Source of the DNA: Oxalobacteraceae bacterium AB_14
GTDB lineage: Bacteria > Pseudomonadota > Gammaproteobacteria > Burkholderiales > Burkholderiaceae_D
Direction: 5' to 3'
DNA: 64,000 nucleotides
Assembly (NCBI GenBank): GCA_000381565.1
Contig: KB906724.1
Span: forward strand, 1,800,801-1,864,800
Shown here: positions 36,107-45,576 of the stretch, piece by piece
Numbering within the stretch: the stretch's first letter is position 1
How the letters are laid out: every line of letters starts with the position of its first letter
The notes under the pieces: generated by a model
Databases searched by the model: none
What the model was told of the DNA's origin: nothing
Seen by the model: the letters and a program-made list of their open reading frames with translations, nothing else
Made by a program: the position numbers and the translations under genes

Positions 36107-36134
36107 GCCGTGGGCGGCGAGCGCCGCCCACGGC
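36107..36134 (-). terminator. Strong hairpin after the aminotransferase gene
   Basis: A perfect 12-base stem (GCCGTGGGCGGC with its complement) around a GAGC loop lies nine bases beyond the aminotransferase stop on the minus strand. There is no T-run after it, so termination may be factor-assisted. The rest of the gap (35904-36143) shows nothing else. Confidence 0.55.
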
Positions 36135-36143
36135 TAGTGCGAC

Positions 36144-37337
36144 TTAGATCTTGGCGGCGATCAGCTTGCCCAGGATCTCGATGCCGGTGCGGATGCGGTC
36201 CGGCGCCACGGTGACGAAGGACAGGCGCAGCGTGTTGGTTTCCGGCTCGTTGGCGTAGAACGGCGAACCGGGCACGAAGGCGACCTTCTGGGCGATGGCT
36301 TCGTCGAGCAGCTTCATGGCGTCGATGTGCTTAGGCAGCGTGACCCAGATGAACATGCCGCCTTCCGGCTTGGTCCACTCGACGCCGGCCGGGAAGTGCT
36401 GGGCCATGGCGTCCAGCATGACCTGGCACTGGTCGCCGTACAGGGTGCGGATTTTCGGGATGTGGCGACCCAGGAAGCCGTCCTTGATCACTTCGTGCAC
36501 CACCATCTGGGTCAGCTGCGAGGTGTGCAGGTCGGCGGCCTGCTTGGCCAGCTCCAGGCGGCGCACCAGCGGCAGCGGGGCGACCACGTAGCCGAGGCGG
36601 ATGCCGGGGGTCAGCACCTTGGAGAAGGAGCCCATGTAGATCACGCCGTCCGGGTTCATCGCCACCATCTTCGGCAGCGGGTCGCCCTTGTAGCTCAGGG
36701 CGCCGTACGGGTCGTCCTCGATCAGCGGCAGGCCGAGGCGGGCGCAGGTTTCCACCAGCTCCAGGCGGCGCTCGACGGACAGGGTGCGGCCGGTCGGGTT
36801 CTGGAAGTTCGGCAGCGCGTACAGCAGGCGCGCGCCCTGGGCGACGGCGTCCAGCGACGACGGCACCAGGCCGTGTTCGTCGGTGGCGACCGATTTGAAT
36901 TCGGGACGGTAGACCGAGAACGCCTGCAGCGCGCCCAGGTAGGACGGCGTCTCGACCAGCACGCGGCTGCCTTCGTCGATCAGCACCTTGCCCAGCAGGT
37001 CCAGCGCTTGCTGGGAGCCGGAGGTCATCAAGACCTGTTCCGGCACGATTTTCGCGCCGTTGGTCGACAGCGAATCGGCGATCCACTGGCGCAGCGGCAG
37101 GTAGCCGTCGGTCGGGCCGTATTGCAGGGCGACCTTGCCGTTTTCGCTCAGCACCTTGTCGAAGGCGGCTTTCATTTCGTCGATCGGGAAGGTCAGCGGC
37201 GACGGCAGGCCGCCGGCGAAGGAGATGATCTCCGGCTGCTGGGTGATCTTCAGGATCTCGCGGATGAACGACGATTGCAGCTGGTCGGCGCGTTCGGAGA
37301 AGCGCCACTGGATCGGATTGGGGTTTTCGATTTTCAT
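36144..37337 (-). CDS. PLP-dependent aminotransferase, class I/II
   Basis: A 397-residue fold-type I aminotransferase similar to 2-aminoadipate and multi-substrate aminotransferases (LysN/AAT-like). Features are FAGGLPSPLTFP near the N-terminus, LQYGPTDGYLPLRQWIA, TSGSQQALDL, PNFQNPTGRTLS, EDDPYGAL and the PLP lysine in GSFSKVLTPGIRLGY. It is encoded 100 bases downstream of a RidA gene on the same strand, which fits RidA clearing reactive enamines made by PLP enzymes. Substrate unproven. Confidence 0.87.
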   Translation of the reverse strand: MKIENPNPIQWRFSERADQLQSSFIREILKITQQPEIISFAGGLPSPLTFPIDEMKAAFDKVLSENGKVALQYGPTDGYLPLRQWIADSLSTNGAKIVPEQVLMTSGSQQALDLLGKVLIDEGSRVLVETPSYLGALQAFSVYRPEFKSVATDEHGLVPSSLDAVAQGARLLYALPNFQNPTGRTLSVERRLELVETCARLGLPLIEDDPYGALSYKGDPLPKMVAMNPDGVIYMGSFSKVLTPGIRLGYVVAPLPLVRRLELAKQAADLHTSQLTQMVVHEVIKDGFLGRHIPKIRTLYGDQCQVMLDAMAQHFPAGVEWTKPEGGMFIWVTLPKHIDAMKLLDEAIAQKVAFVPGSPFYANEPETNTLRLSFVTVAPDRIRTGIEILGKLIAAKI

Positions 37338-37437
37338 ACATGTCTCACTAGAGGATGCCGGCGCTGCCGGCTATTCAACAAGCTCGCTTGTGGCGTGCTC
37401 TGATAAAAGGAACGACTCCGGATAAGGAGCCGCCCGC

Positions 37438-37899
37438 TTACGCGACTTCCGCGATCAGTTCGATTTCGACGCAGGCGCCAAGCGGGATTTGGGCGACACC
37501 AAAGGCCGAGCGGGCGTGCTTGCCGGCTTCGCCGAAGACTTCGCCCAGCAGCTCGGAGGCGCCGTTGGTGACCAGGTGCTGTTCGGTGTAGTCGGCCGTG
37601 GAATTCACCAGGCTCATGACCTTGACGATGCGCTTGACGCGGGTCAGGTCGCCGCCGACGGCCGCCTGCAGCGTGCCCATCAGGTCGACGGCGATGGCGC
37701 GCGCGGCGGCCTTGCCTTCGGCGGTGTCGATATTCCTGCCCAGCTGGCCGACCCACACGCTGCCGTCGGCGCGCTTGGCGATATGACCCGACAGGAACAC
37801 CAGGTTGCCGGTTTGGGCGTACATGACGTAGGCGGCGGCCGGGGTGGCGGGTGCGGCCAGGGTGATCTCGAGCGCTTTCAGTTTTTCGTAGACAGACAT
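37438..37899 (-). CDS. RidA-family imine/enamine deaminase
   Basis: A 153-residue RidA/YjgF protein with FLSGHIAKRADG, TAEGKAAARAIAVDLMGTLQAA and KVMSLVNSTADYTEQH near the active-site cleft. It hydrolyses reactive imines/enamines released by PLP enzymes. ATG 37899 (MSVYEKLKAL) is chosen; the upstream in-frame codon at 37911 is TTG. Being upstream of the aminotransferase on the same strand suggests joint expression. Confidence 0.85.
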   Translation of the reverse strand: MSVYEKLKALEITLAAPATPAAAYVMYAQTGNLVFLSGHIAKRADGSVWVGQLGRNIDTAEGKAAARAIAVDLMGTLQAAVGGDLTRVKRIVKVMSLVNSTADYTEQHLVTNGASELLGEVFGEAGKHARSAFGVAQIPLGACVEIELIAEVA

Positions 37900-38004
37900 G
37901 TGCTTATCCAAAGAGTAAGTGGGAAATTCGGGTTCAAGACCGATATTGTACGTCAGCGGCAGGGGCCGCCCACAATCGCGGCGAAATCAAGATAGTCTAC
38001 GGTT

Positions 38005-38934
38005 TTAGCCCCGTTTCACCTGCATTTTGCGGCCGGCACCCACCACGGCGATGACGGCGATTGCAAAAACGACAGTGGGCCATTCCAGCGCCTCGCCCAA
38101 AACCACGGCCGCGCCGAGCAGCGACAGGAAGGGCTGGACCAGCTGCACCTGGCCGACCCGGGCCACGCCGCCCAGCGCCATGCCGCGGTACCAGAAGAAG
38201 AAGCCGATGAACATCGAGAACACCGAGACGTAGGCGAAGCCGGTCCAGGCGGCGGCGCCGGCGGCGGCCAGCTGCGCGCCTTCGCGCCAGCACAGCCAGG
38301 CCACCAGCGGCAGCAGCGCCGGCGCCGACAGCACCAGCGCCCAGCAGATGGTCTGCTGGCCGCCCAGGGTTTGCGACAGGCGGCCGCCGGCGGCGTAGCC
38401 CATGGCGGCCAGCAGCACGGCCAGCAAGATGGCCAGGTCGGCCAGGTGCAGGCTGCCGCCGCTCTGGCCCAGCGCGAAGCCGACCACCAGCGCGGAGCCG
38501 ACGCTGGCCATGATCCAGAAGCCGGTCGACGGCTTTTCGCCGGCCAGCAGGGCGCCGAAGACGGCGGTGGCCAGCGGCAGGATGCCGACCAGCACGGCGC
38601 CGTGGGCGGCCGGCAGGCTGCGCATGGCGATCGAGGTCAGCCACGGGAAGCCGATGATGCAGCCGACGGCCACCATCGCCAGCGCCAGCAGGGCCGAGCG
38701 CGGCGGCAGCGGCGCGCGCTTCCAGGCCAGCCAGCCGCCGGCCAGCACGGCGGCCACCAGCGCGCGGCCGAGGGCGACGAAGGTGGGGGACAGGCCGGCG
38801 CCGCCGCCCACCGCCAGCCGGGTGAATGGCAAGGTCAGGCTGAAGATGGCGACCGCGAGCAGGCCGAGCAGCATGCCGGTGGTTTCGTCGCTCAGGCGGC
38901 GCCCGCCGTCATGCCCGCGCACGCGGCTATCCAT
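38005..38934 (-). CDS. EamA/DMT-family transporter with repeat-derived N-terminus
   Basis: A ten-helix drug/metabolite transporter with two EamA repeats. Family-like sequence begins around GMLLGLLAVAIFSLTLPFTR (ATG at 38874). The start used here, ATG 38934, lies inside an ATTCCC-N8-GGGAAT type repeat, so MDSRVRGHDGGRR would be repeat-encoded; the frame even stays open back to 39018 through the whole element. No ribosome site decides between 38934 and 38874. It diverges from a MocR regulator. The substrate, perhaps an amino acid or metabolite, is unknown. Confidence 0.75.
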   Translation of the reverse strand: MDSRVRGHDGGRRLSDETTGMLLGLLAVAIFSLTLPFTRLAVGGGAGLSPTFVALGRALVAAVLAGGWLAWKRAPLPPRSALLALAMVAVGCIIGFPWLTSIAMRSLPAAHGAVLVGILPLATAVFGALLAGEKPSTGFWIMASVGSALVVGFALGQSGGSLHLADLAILLAVLLAAMGYAAGGRLSQTLGGQQTICWALVLSAPALLPLVAWLCWREGAQLAAAGAAAWTGFAYVSVFSMFIGFFFWYRGMALGGVARVGQVQLVQPFLSLLGAAVVLGEALEWPTVVFAIAVIAVVGAGRKMQVKRG

Positions 38935-38978
38935 GCTGAGCGTGCGTTCTATGGATTCCCGCCTGCGCGGGAATGACG
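38907..38978. repeat. Paired dispersed palindrome, copy 1
   Basis: A left 28-base arm (38907-38934, diverged) and a right 28-base arm (38951-38978) are inverted copies. The right arm contains a perfect ATTCCC-GCCTGCGC-GGGAAT palindrome at 38955-38974, resembling the dRS3 repeat of Neisseria. It overlaps the 5' end of the EamA gene. Confidence 0.85.
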
Positions 38979-39068
38979 GGGCGGGGCCGGCGGGCTGTCG
39001 GTGCTTGGCTAGTCTCATCGGGTCTCCGTGGTGTTATGGTTGGTATGGATGTATGCTACGTGACAAAA

Positions 39069-39096
39069 CCAGTACAGTGCCAGTACACTTGTACAC
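39069..39096. promoter_or_regulatory. CCAGTACA operator boxes upstream of MocR gene
   Basis: CCAGTACA occurs at 39069-39076 and 39080-39087, 11 bases apart (one helical turn). The second copy overlaps a GTACA-CT-TGTAC dyad (39083-39094). A CATAAT -10-like element sits at 39096-39101. Direct repeats one turn apart upstream of a divergent transporter are typical of MocR binding sites. Confidence 0.6.
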
Positions 39097-39122
39097 ATAA
39101 TTTCTCATACTGTGACGGTAAA

Positions 39123-40766
39123 ATGACCAATACACGCGCGCGCACTTCACTTTTGGGCGCCGCCGCGTCGGCCGCGGCGGAGGCGGTGGCCGATGCGCTG
39201 GCGGCGGCTGACGCCCGCGCGGCAGCCAAGCTGGCTACCGGCCGGCCGGTGGCGGCGGCCGCGCACACAGGACGCGGAGCCGGCAGGGGCGCGCAGAAGG
39301 CGGCGCAGCCGGGGGTGGTGCTGGGACTGTTGTCGCGCGCGTCGGGCGAGACGCTGATCGACCAGATCGTGCGCTCGGTGACGGCGCGCATCGACGACCG
39401 CCTGTTGCGCGGCGGCGCGCGCATGCCGTCGATCCGCGCGTTCGCGGCGGCGCACGCGGTGTCGGCGTTCACGGTGGTGGCGTCGTACGACAAGCTGGTG
39501 GCGTCGGGCTACCTGGAGTCGCGCCGGGGCGCGGGCTTCTTCGTGCGCGAGCCGGCGGCGATGGAGCTGAACCTGGCGCAGCGCCGGCCGGGCAGCCGGC
39601 GCCGCGCGGCCGAGGGCGAGCGCGAACACGGCGGCGCCAAGCCGATCGACGTGGTCTGGCTGGTGCGCAATATGTTCCGCCAGATGCCTTACGGGCAGAT
39701 GCCGGGCACCGGCGTGCTGCCGCCCGACTGGCTCGACGGCGCCGCCATCGCCAACGCGCTGCGCTCGGTCAGCCGGCAGCATCCCAACCTGCTGGTCAGC
39801 TACGGCGTGCCGCAGGGCTTTTTGCCGTTGCGCCAGCAGCTGCAGCTGAAGTTCGCCGAGCTGGAGATCGCCGCCGCGCCGGAGCAGATCGTCACCACGG
39901 CCGGCGTGACGCAGGCGCTGGACCTGGTGGCGCGCGAGTTCACGCGGCCGGGCGACACCATCTTCGTCGACGATCCGGCTTGGTTCCTGATGTTCGGCTC
40001 CTTCGCCGCGCTGGGCGCCAAGGTGGTGGGCATCCCGCGCCTGGCCGACGGCCCGGACATCGCCCAGCTGGCGGAGCTGGCGGCGCTGCACAAGCCCAAG
40101 CTGTACATCATCAACTCGGTGCTGCACAACCCCAGTTCGACCTCGCTGTCGGCGGCCAAGGCCTTCCAGGTGCTGCGGCTGGCGGAGGAGCACGATTTCC
40201 TGATCGTCGAGGACGACATCTATTGCGACCTGCATCCGGGCAGCGCGGTGCAGCCGGCCACGCGGCTGGCGGCGCTGGACCAGCTGCAAAGGGTGGTCTA
40301 CCTGGGCGGGTTTTCGAAGACGATGGCGGCCAACCTGCGGGTCGGCTATATCGCGGCGTCGCCGGAACGGGCCGAGCGACTGGCCGACCGCAAGATGCTG
40401 ACCATGCTCACCACCAGCGATATCGGCGAGCGGGTGGTGTACAAGGTGCTGTCGGAGGGGCTGTTCCGCAAGCACACGGACCGGGTGCGCGCGCGGCTCG
40501 ACGCGATCCGCGCCAAGACCATCCGCCAGATGGAGCGGGTGGGGCTGACGGTGGACGTGGCGTCGCCGGCCGGGATGTTCGTCTGGGCCGATGCCGGCTG
40601 CGACACCAATGTGCTGACCGAGAAGGCGATGGCGCACAACCTGCTGCTGGCGCCGGGCAGCCTGTTCTCGCCCAGGCAGTTGCCGTCGACCCGCATGCGC
40701 CTCAATGTGGCGGCGATGCAGGAGCCGGCGGTATGGCGCTTCCTCGAAAGAGAATTGGGCAAATGA
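39123..40766 (+). CDS. MocR-type regulator: GntR HTH fused to aminotransferase domain
   Basis: A 547-residue protein. An alanine-rich extension (about 1-75) precedes the GntR winged helix (IDDRLLRGGARMPSIRAFAAAHAVSAFTVVASYDKL). A fold-type I aminotransferase-like domain follows (about 190-545) with the PLP-binding lysine in GGFSKTMAANLRVGY and ADPAG-like motifs. MocR proteins use PLP or amino acids as effectors and usually regulate divergent genes; here that is the EamA exporter. The start at 39123 follows the operator boxes; longer frames upstream cross them and are rejected. Confidence 0.87.
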   Translation: MTNTRARTSLLGAAASAAAEAVADALAAADARAAAKLATGRPVAAAAHTGRGAGRGAQKAAQPGVVLGLLSRASGETLIDQIVRSVTARIDDRLLRGGARMPSIRAFAAAHAVSAFTVVASYDKLVASGYLESRRGAGFFVREPAAMELNLAQRRPGSRRRAAEGEREHGGAKPIDVVWLVRNMFRQMPYGQMPGTGVLPPDWLDGAAIANALRSVSRQHPNLLVSYGVPQGFLPLRQQLQLKFAELEIAAAPEQIVTTAGVTQALDLVAREFTRPGDTIFVDDPAWFLMFGSFAALGAKVVGIPRLADGPDIAQLAELAALHKPKLYIINSVLHNPSSTSLSAAKAFQVLRLAEEHDFLIVEDDIYCDLHPGSAVQPATRLAALDQLQRVVYLGGFSKTMAANLRVGYIAASPERAERLADRKMLTMLTTSDIGERVVYKVLSEGLFRKHTDRVRARLDAIRAKTIRQMERVGLTVDVASPAGMFVWADAGCDTNVLTEKAMAHNLLLAPGSLFSPRQLPSTRMRLNVAAMQEPAVWRFLERELGK

Positions 40767-40775
40767 GGGGCCGCT

Positions 40776-40803
40776 CTTGAAATCCCTTTTATAATCCCCA
40801 CTT
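40776..40803 (+). promoter_or_regulatory. Sigma-32 heat-shock promoter of htpG
   Basis: CTTGAAA at 40776-40782, a 13-base spacer and CCCCACTT at 40796-40803 match the RpoH consensus (CTTGAAA, 13-14, CCCCATNT) closely. It lies about 58 bases before the htpG ATG. A TATAAT inside the spacer could also serve sigma-70. Confidence 0.85.
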
Positions 40804-40860
40804 TCGTCAAACCTTTGCGTTTTTAATCACATTCACCACAAGACTATTGAGGCTCTTAAA

Positions 40861-42780
40861 ATGGCAGACAACGACAAGCAAACCCTGGGTTTCCAGGCCG
40901 AAGTGAAACAGCTGCTGCAGCTGATGATCCACTCCCTGTACTCGAACAAGGAGATTTTCCTGCGCGAGCTGATTTCGAACGCGTCCGACGCGTCCGACAA
41001 GCTGCGCTTCGAGGCGATCAACAACGACGCCCTGTACGGCAACGACCATGAACTGAAGATCAAGGTCTCGTTCGACAAGGCCGCGCGCACCATCACCATT
41101 TCCGACAACGGCATCGGCATGAGCCGGGACGAGGCGATCTCGCACCTGGGCACCATCGCCAAGTCGGGCACCAAGGAATTCTTCGGCAAGCTGTCGGGCG
41201 ACCAGCAGCAGGACGCGGCCCTGATCGGCCAGTTCGGCGTGGGCTTCTACTCGGGCTTCATCGTCGCCGACAAGATCACCGTTGAAACCCGCCGCGCCGG
41301 CGCGGACGCCGCCGAAGGCGTGCGCTGGGAATCGGCCGGCGAGGGCGACTACTCGGTCGAGCAGATCGAGAAGACCGGCCGCGGCACCGACATCATCCTG
41401 CACCTGCGCGAAGGCGAGGACGAGCTGCTGTCGTCGTGGAAGATCAAGTCCATCATCCGCAAGTACTCCGACCATATCTCGCTGCCTATCGTGATGGCGA
41501 AGGAAGAGTGGGACGAGGAGAAGAAGGAGACCGTCGTCAAGGACGAACTGGAAACGGTCAACCAGGCCAGCGCGCTGTGGGCCCGCAACAAGTCGGACAT
41601 CACGCCGGAGCAGTACGAGGAATTCTACAAGCACGTGTCGCACGACTTCCAGGCGCCGCTGACGCATACGCACAACCGCGTCGAAGGCCGCAGCGAGTAC
41701 ACGCAGCTGCTGTACATCCCGGCCAAGGCGCCGTTCGACCTGTGGGACCGCAACAAGCGCGGCGGCATCAAGCTGTACGTCAAGCGCGTATTCATCATGG
41801 ACGACGCCGAGCAGCTGATGCCGGCCTACCTGCGCATGGTCAAGGGCGTCATCGATTCGGCCGACCTGCCGCTGAACGTGTCGCGCGAGATCCTGCAGGA
41901 GTCGCGCGATGTGAAGGTGATCCGCGACGGCTCGACCAAGCGCGTGATCGGCATGCTGGAGGAACTGGCGAACGCCGACGAGCAGGAGAAGAAGGACAAG
42001 TACGTCACCTTCTGGAAGGAATTTGGCCAGGTGCTGAAAGAGGGTATCGGCGAGGACGCGACCAACAAGGACCGTCTGGCCAAGCTGCTGCGCTTCGCCT
42101 CGACCGCCAACGACAACGACGAGCAAAGCGTCTCGCTGGAGCAGTATGTGGCGCGCCTGAAGGAAGGCCAGGACAAGATCTACTACGTCACGGCCGACAA
42201 CTACGTCGCCGCCAAGAACTCGCCGCACCTGGAGATCTTCCGCAAGAAGGGCGTGGAAGTGCTGCTGCTGACCGACCGCGTGGACGAGTGGATGCTGTCC
42301 TTCCTGACCGAGTTCGAAGGCAAGGAGCTGGTGTCGGTGGCCAAGGGCGGCCTGGATCTGGGCGCGCTGGAAGACGAGGCCGAGAAGAAGGAACACGAGG
42401 AGACCGAGACCTCGTACAAGGATTTGGTCGGCAAGATGAAGGAAGCCCTGGCGGACAAGGCCAAGGACGTGCGCGTGACGTTCCGCCTGACCGATTCGCC
42501 GGCCTGCCTGGTGGCGGACGAGCATGAGCTGTCGGGCAACCTGCTGCGCATGCTCAAGGCCGCCGGCCAGAGCGCGCCGGAGTCCAAGCCCATCCTGGAG
42601 ATCAACCCGAACCACCCGCTGGTGACGCGCCTGAAGTACGAGGAAGCTGGCAGTTCCTTCAGCGACTGGGCCAACATCCTGTTCGACCAGGCGCTGCTGG
42701 CCGAAGGCGGTTCGCTGAGCGATCCGGCCACCTTCGTCAAGCGTCTGAACGAGATGCTGCTGAACGGGGCCGGCAAGTAA
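40861..42780 (+). CDS. htpG: Molecular chaperone HtpG (Hsp90)
   Basis: A 639-residue Hsp90. The N-terminal ATPase motifs are intact: [37 protein letters not shown] and [10 protein letters not shown]. The middle domain has the arginine-containing [11 protein letters not shown], and the C-terminal dimerisation domain is complete, without the eukaryotic MEEVD tail. It folds and protects client proteins in the cytosol. The upstream sigma-32 promoter implies heat-shock induction. Confidence 0.96.
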   Translation: MADNDKQTLGFQAEVKQLLQLMIHSLYSNKEIFLRELISNASDASDKLRFEAINNDALYGNDHELKIKVSFDKAARTITISDNGIGMSRDEAISHLGTIAKSGTKEFFGKLSGDQQQDAALIGQFGVGFYSGFIVADKITVETRRAGADAAEGVRWESAGEGDYSVEQIEKTGRGTDIILHLREGEDELLSSWKIKSIIRKYSDHISLPIVMAKEEWDEEKKETVVKDELETVNQASALWARNKSDITPEQYEEFYKHVSHDFQAPLTHTHNRVEGRSEYTQLLYIPAKAPFDLWDRNKRGGIKLYVKRVFIMDDAEQLMPAYLRMVKGVIDSADLPLNVSREILQESRDVKVIRDGSTKRVIGMLEELANADEQEKKDKYVTFWKEFGQVLKEGIGEDATNKDRLAKLLRFASTANDNDEQSVSLEQYVARLKEGQDKIYYVTADNYVAAKNSPHLEIFRKKGVEVLLLTDRVDEWMLSFLTEFEGKELVSVAKGGLDLGALEDEAEKKEHEETETSYKDLVGKMKEALADKAKDVRVTFRLTDSPACLVADEHELSGNLLRMLKAAGQSAPESKPILEINPNHPLVTRLKYEEAGSSFSDWANILFDQALLAEGGSLSDPATFVKRLNEMLLNGAGK

Positions 42781-42785
42781 GTTGC

Positions 42786-42866
42786 GGTCGCTCCCGCGCA
42801 AGCGGGAGTCCATGCCGGCGCGGCTTCGGAGGCGTTCCATGGATTCCCGCCTTCGCGGGAATGACG
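42786..42866. repeat. Paired dispersed palindrome, copy 2
   Basis: Inverted 28-base arms at 42786-42813 and 42839-42866 just after htpG. The right arm carries ATTCCC-GCCTTCGC-GGGAAT; the left has CTCCC-GCGCAAGC-GGGAG. It could also help terminate htpG transcription. Confidence 0.85.
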
Positions 42867-42911
42867 AGTTGTGCTATGTTGGGGGCTCATAGGCACACTT
42901 CCGGGATGTAC

Positions 42912-44915
42912 ATGAAAAAAATCCTTTGGGCGCTGACTGGCGCCCTTGTCGTTTCCGCTCCCGCCGTTCTGGCCCAGTTGCCGGCGTCGACGCCGGGCGT
43001 GGCGGCCGCCCCCCTTTATCCCGCACTGCCCAGCGAGACGCCGGACGAGTTCAAGGCGCCGATCGACGGGCTCGACTACGTCAAGCGCAGCGTGATGATA
43101 CCGATGCGCGACGGCGTCAGGCTCAACACCGTGATCATCGTGCCGCGCAAGGCGCGCAACGCGCCCATCCTGCTGACGCGCACGCCCTACAACGCGGGCG
43201 AGCTGACCAGCCATAACGAGAGCGCGCAGATGGAGTCCATGCTGCAGGGCTACGACAACGCGGCCGACGTCATCGTCGAGGGCGGCTATATCCGCGTGGT
43301 GCAGGACGTGCGCGGCAAGTACGGCTCCGAGGGCGACTATGTGATGAACCGGCCGCTGAGCGGCAGCGCGCTCAATCCGACGCCGGTCGACCACGCCACC
43401 GACACCTGGGACACCATCGAGTGGCTGGTCAAGAATATCCCCGAGACCAATGGCAAGGTTGGCATCATCGGCATTTCCTACGACGGCTTCCTGCCGCTGA
43501 TGGCGCTGGTCCATCCGCATCCGGCGCTGAAGGTGGCGGTGCCGATGAACCCGATGGTGGACGGCTGGCGCGGCGACGACTGGTTCCACAACGGCGCGTT
43601 CCGCCAGATCAACCTGTCGTATGTGCTGGAGCAGGTGGTCACGCGGCGCAACGAGGCCAAGTGGTATAACAGCCATTTCGACGATTACGACACCTTTCTC
43701 CGCGCCGGCTCGGCGGGCGAGCTGGCGCGCCGGCGCGGGCTGGAGCAGAGCGGCTTCTGGCGCAAGATGGTCGCCCATCCGAGCTATGACCCGTTCTGGA
43801 GCGCGCAGGCGATGGACCAGATCCTGGCGCGCCAGCCGGTCACGGTGCCGACCCTGCTGGTGCACAGCCTGTGGGATGCCGAGGATATCTATGGCGCCAT
43901 CGCGGTGTACAAGGCGATCAAGCCGCAGGACAAGGACCACAAGGTGTTCCTGGTGCTGGGGCCGTGGGACCACGGCGGCGCCATCGGCGACGGCAGCCGG
44001 CTGGGCCCGCTGCGCTTCAACAGCGACACGGCGCTGCACTTCCGGCAGGAGATCTTGCGGCCCTTCCTGGACCGCTATCTGAAGGACGACGCGCCGGCGG
44101 GCGCGCTGGTGGCTAATATTGCGCCGGTGTCGGCGTTCGAGACCGGCAGCAATACATGGCGTTCGCTCAACAGCTGGCCGAGCGGCTGCGTCAGCGGCTG
44201 CGCGATCGCGCCGGCCACCTTGAAGCTGGCGGCCAATGCCCGGCTGAGCCTGACCAACCAGGCGTCGCGGCCGGCCTCCGTGCCGGCGCAGCGCGGCGCC
44301 TTCGACGAATATGTGTCCGATCCGGCCAAGCCGGTGCCGTTCCGCGCGCGGCCGATCGCGCCGTACGGCTATGACGAGGCCAAGGGCCAGACCTGGCCGC
44401 GCTGGCTGGTGGACGACCAGCGCGAGGCGTCCGGCCGCACCGATGTGCTGAGCTACACGAGCGAGGTGCTGACGGCGCCAGTGAAGATCAGCGGCGAACC
44501 GGTGGCGCACCTGCTGGCCTCGACCAGCGGCAGCGACGCCGACTGGGTCGTCAAGCTGATCGACGTCTATCCGGACCTGGTGGCGGCGCAGCCGGAGATG
44601 GGCGGCTACCAGCTGATGGTGTCGGCCGACATCTTCCGTGGCCGCTACCGCGAGAGCCTGGAGACGGCCCGGCCGATCGCGGCCAACACGGCCTTGCCCT
44701 ACACCTTCGCCATGCCGACCGCCAACCATGTGTTCCTTCCGGGCCACCGCATCATGGTGCAGGTGCAGTCCAGCTGGTTCCCGCTGTACGACCGCAACCC
44801 GCAGACCTTCGTGCCGACTATCTTCTATGCCCAGCCGTCCGACTACAGGAAGGCGACCCAGCGGGTGTATCACGACAGTTATATCGAGCTGCCGCTGGTT
44901 GGCGCGAGCCCTTAG
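42912..44915 (+). CDS. Secreted CocE/NonD-family hydrolase (X-Pro dipeptidyl-peptidase fold, S15)
   Basis: A 667-residue protein. The signal peptide MKKILWALTGALVVSAPAVLAQ supports ATG 42912. The alpha/beta hydrolase core carries the nucleophile in GISYDGF, an acid after HSLWDAED and the histidine in GPWDHGG, and the C-terminal jelly-roll domain of the S15/CocE family follows (from about residue 430). Members include cocaine esterase-like enzymes and glutaryl-7-ACA acylases. The physiological substrate is unknown. Confidence 0.88.
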   Translation: MKKILWALTGALVVSAPAVLAQLPASTPGVAAAPLYPALPSETPDEFKAPIDGLDYVKRSVMIPMRDGVRLNTVIIVPRKARNAPILLTRTPYNAGELTSHNESAQMESMLQGYDNAADVIVEGGYIRVVQDVRGKYGSEGDYVMNRPLSGSALNPTPVDHATDTWDTIEWLVKNIPETNGKVGIIGISYDGFLPLMALVHPHPALKVAVPMNPMVDGWRGDDWFHNGAFRQINLSYVLEQVVTRRNEAKWYNSHFDDYDTFLRAGSAGELARRRGLEQSGFWRKMVAHPSYDPFWSAQAMDQILARQPVTVPTLLVHSLWDAEDIYGAIAVYKAIKPQDKDHKVFLVLGPWDHGGAIGDGSRLGPLRFNSDTALHFRQEILRPFLDRYLKDDAPAGALVANIAPVSAFETGSNTWRSLNSWPSGCVSGCAIAPATLKLAANARLSLTNQASRPASVPAQRGAFDEYVSDPAKPVPFRARPIAPYGYDEAKGQTWPRWLVDDQREASGRTDVLSYTSEVLTAPVKISGEPVAHLLASTSGSDADWVVKLIDVYPDLVAAQPEMGGYQLMVSADIFRGRYRESLETARPIAANTALPYTFAMPTANHVFLPGHRIMVQVQSSWFPLYDRNPQTFVPTIFYAQPSDYRKATQRVYHDSYIELPLVGASP

Positions 44916-45518
44916 TCACGTTTTGCGGCGGCGCCGCGCCATCAGCAGCACGGCCGGCACGCCCAGCCCCAGCATGCCGAACATGGCCGGTTCGGGCACC
45001 GGCGGGGCAGCGGCCGTCAGGAAGCCGCGTATTTCTCCGCCGGGGTAGAGGCTGCTGTGGATGTTGAGATAGGCTACGCCGCCGGCCAGGCCGGCGGCGA
45101 AGGCCGATTCGGCGCCGGCCGTGGTGCCGCCGTGGCTGCCGATGAAGGCCGGGTTCCAGCTGGCCAATAACGAAGTGTCGTAGGTGTTGGAATAGGCGCC
45201 GCTGGTCACGCCCAGCGGGAAGCCGCCGAAGGTCGGTGTTGCCGTGGCGATGCCGGCGGTGCCGCTGTCCGGCGTGGCGGTGCAGCAGTGGATGTGCGCG
45301 GCGGTGCTGGGGGCGAGCAGGCCGCCGAAGGCGACGTCCACTTCCAGGAAGTGGCTGGCGGGATCGAAGCGGACCACCGCCGCGCCCACGCCGGTCGAGC
45401 TGTCGGGCGGCGATTCACCGGGGCCGGTGAGGATGGCGGTGTAGTTGGCGGCGCTGGCCGTCATGACGGTGAGCAGCAGGCCGGCGGCGGCCGTGCCATT
45501 GCGCAGATATTGGTTCAT
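44916..45518 (-). CDS. CHRD-domain protein with PEP-CTERM sorting signal
   Basis: A 200-residue exported protein: signal peptide (cleavage near TASA-AN), a CHRD domain (about 25-165, TAAHIHC and SLYPGGEIRG are typical), and a C-terminal PEP-CTERM tail (VPEPAMFG, a hydrophobic helix, then ARRRRKT). The tail is recognised by exosortase/EpsH systems that process and attach or secrete the protein with exopolysaccharide. No exosortase is in the window. Its stop is adjacent to that of the convergent CocE gene. Confidence 0.88.
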   Translation of the reverse strand: MNQYLRNGTAAAGLLLTVMTASAANYTAILTGPGESPPDSSTGVGAAVVRFDPASHFLEVDVAFGGLLAPSTAAHIHCCTATPDSGTAGIATATPTFGGFPLGVTSGAYSNTYDTSLLASWNPAFIGSHGGTTAGAESAFAAGLAGGVAYLNIHSSLYPGGEIRGFLTAAAPPVPEPAMFGMLGLGVPAVLLMARRRRKT

Positions 45519-45576
45519 ATTCTTCCCTCCAGGGTGCGTGTAGCAGGTTAGAGGGCGGAGCGGCGCCGGAGTTCCG

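Noticed and set aside
38907..38978. Palindromic repeat as an IS terminal repeat or CRISPR unit
   Set aside because: No transposase, target duplication or spacer array is associated; only three scattered copies are seen.
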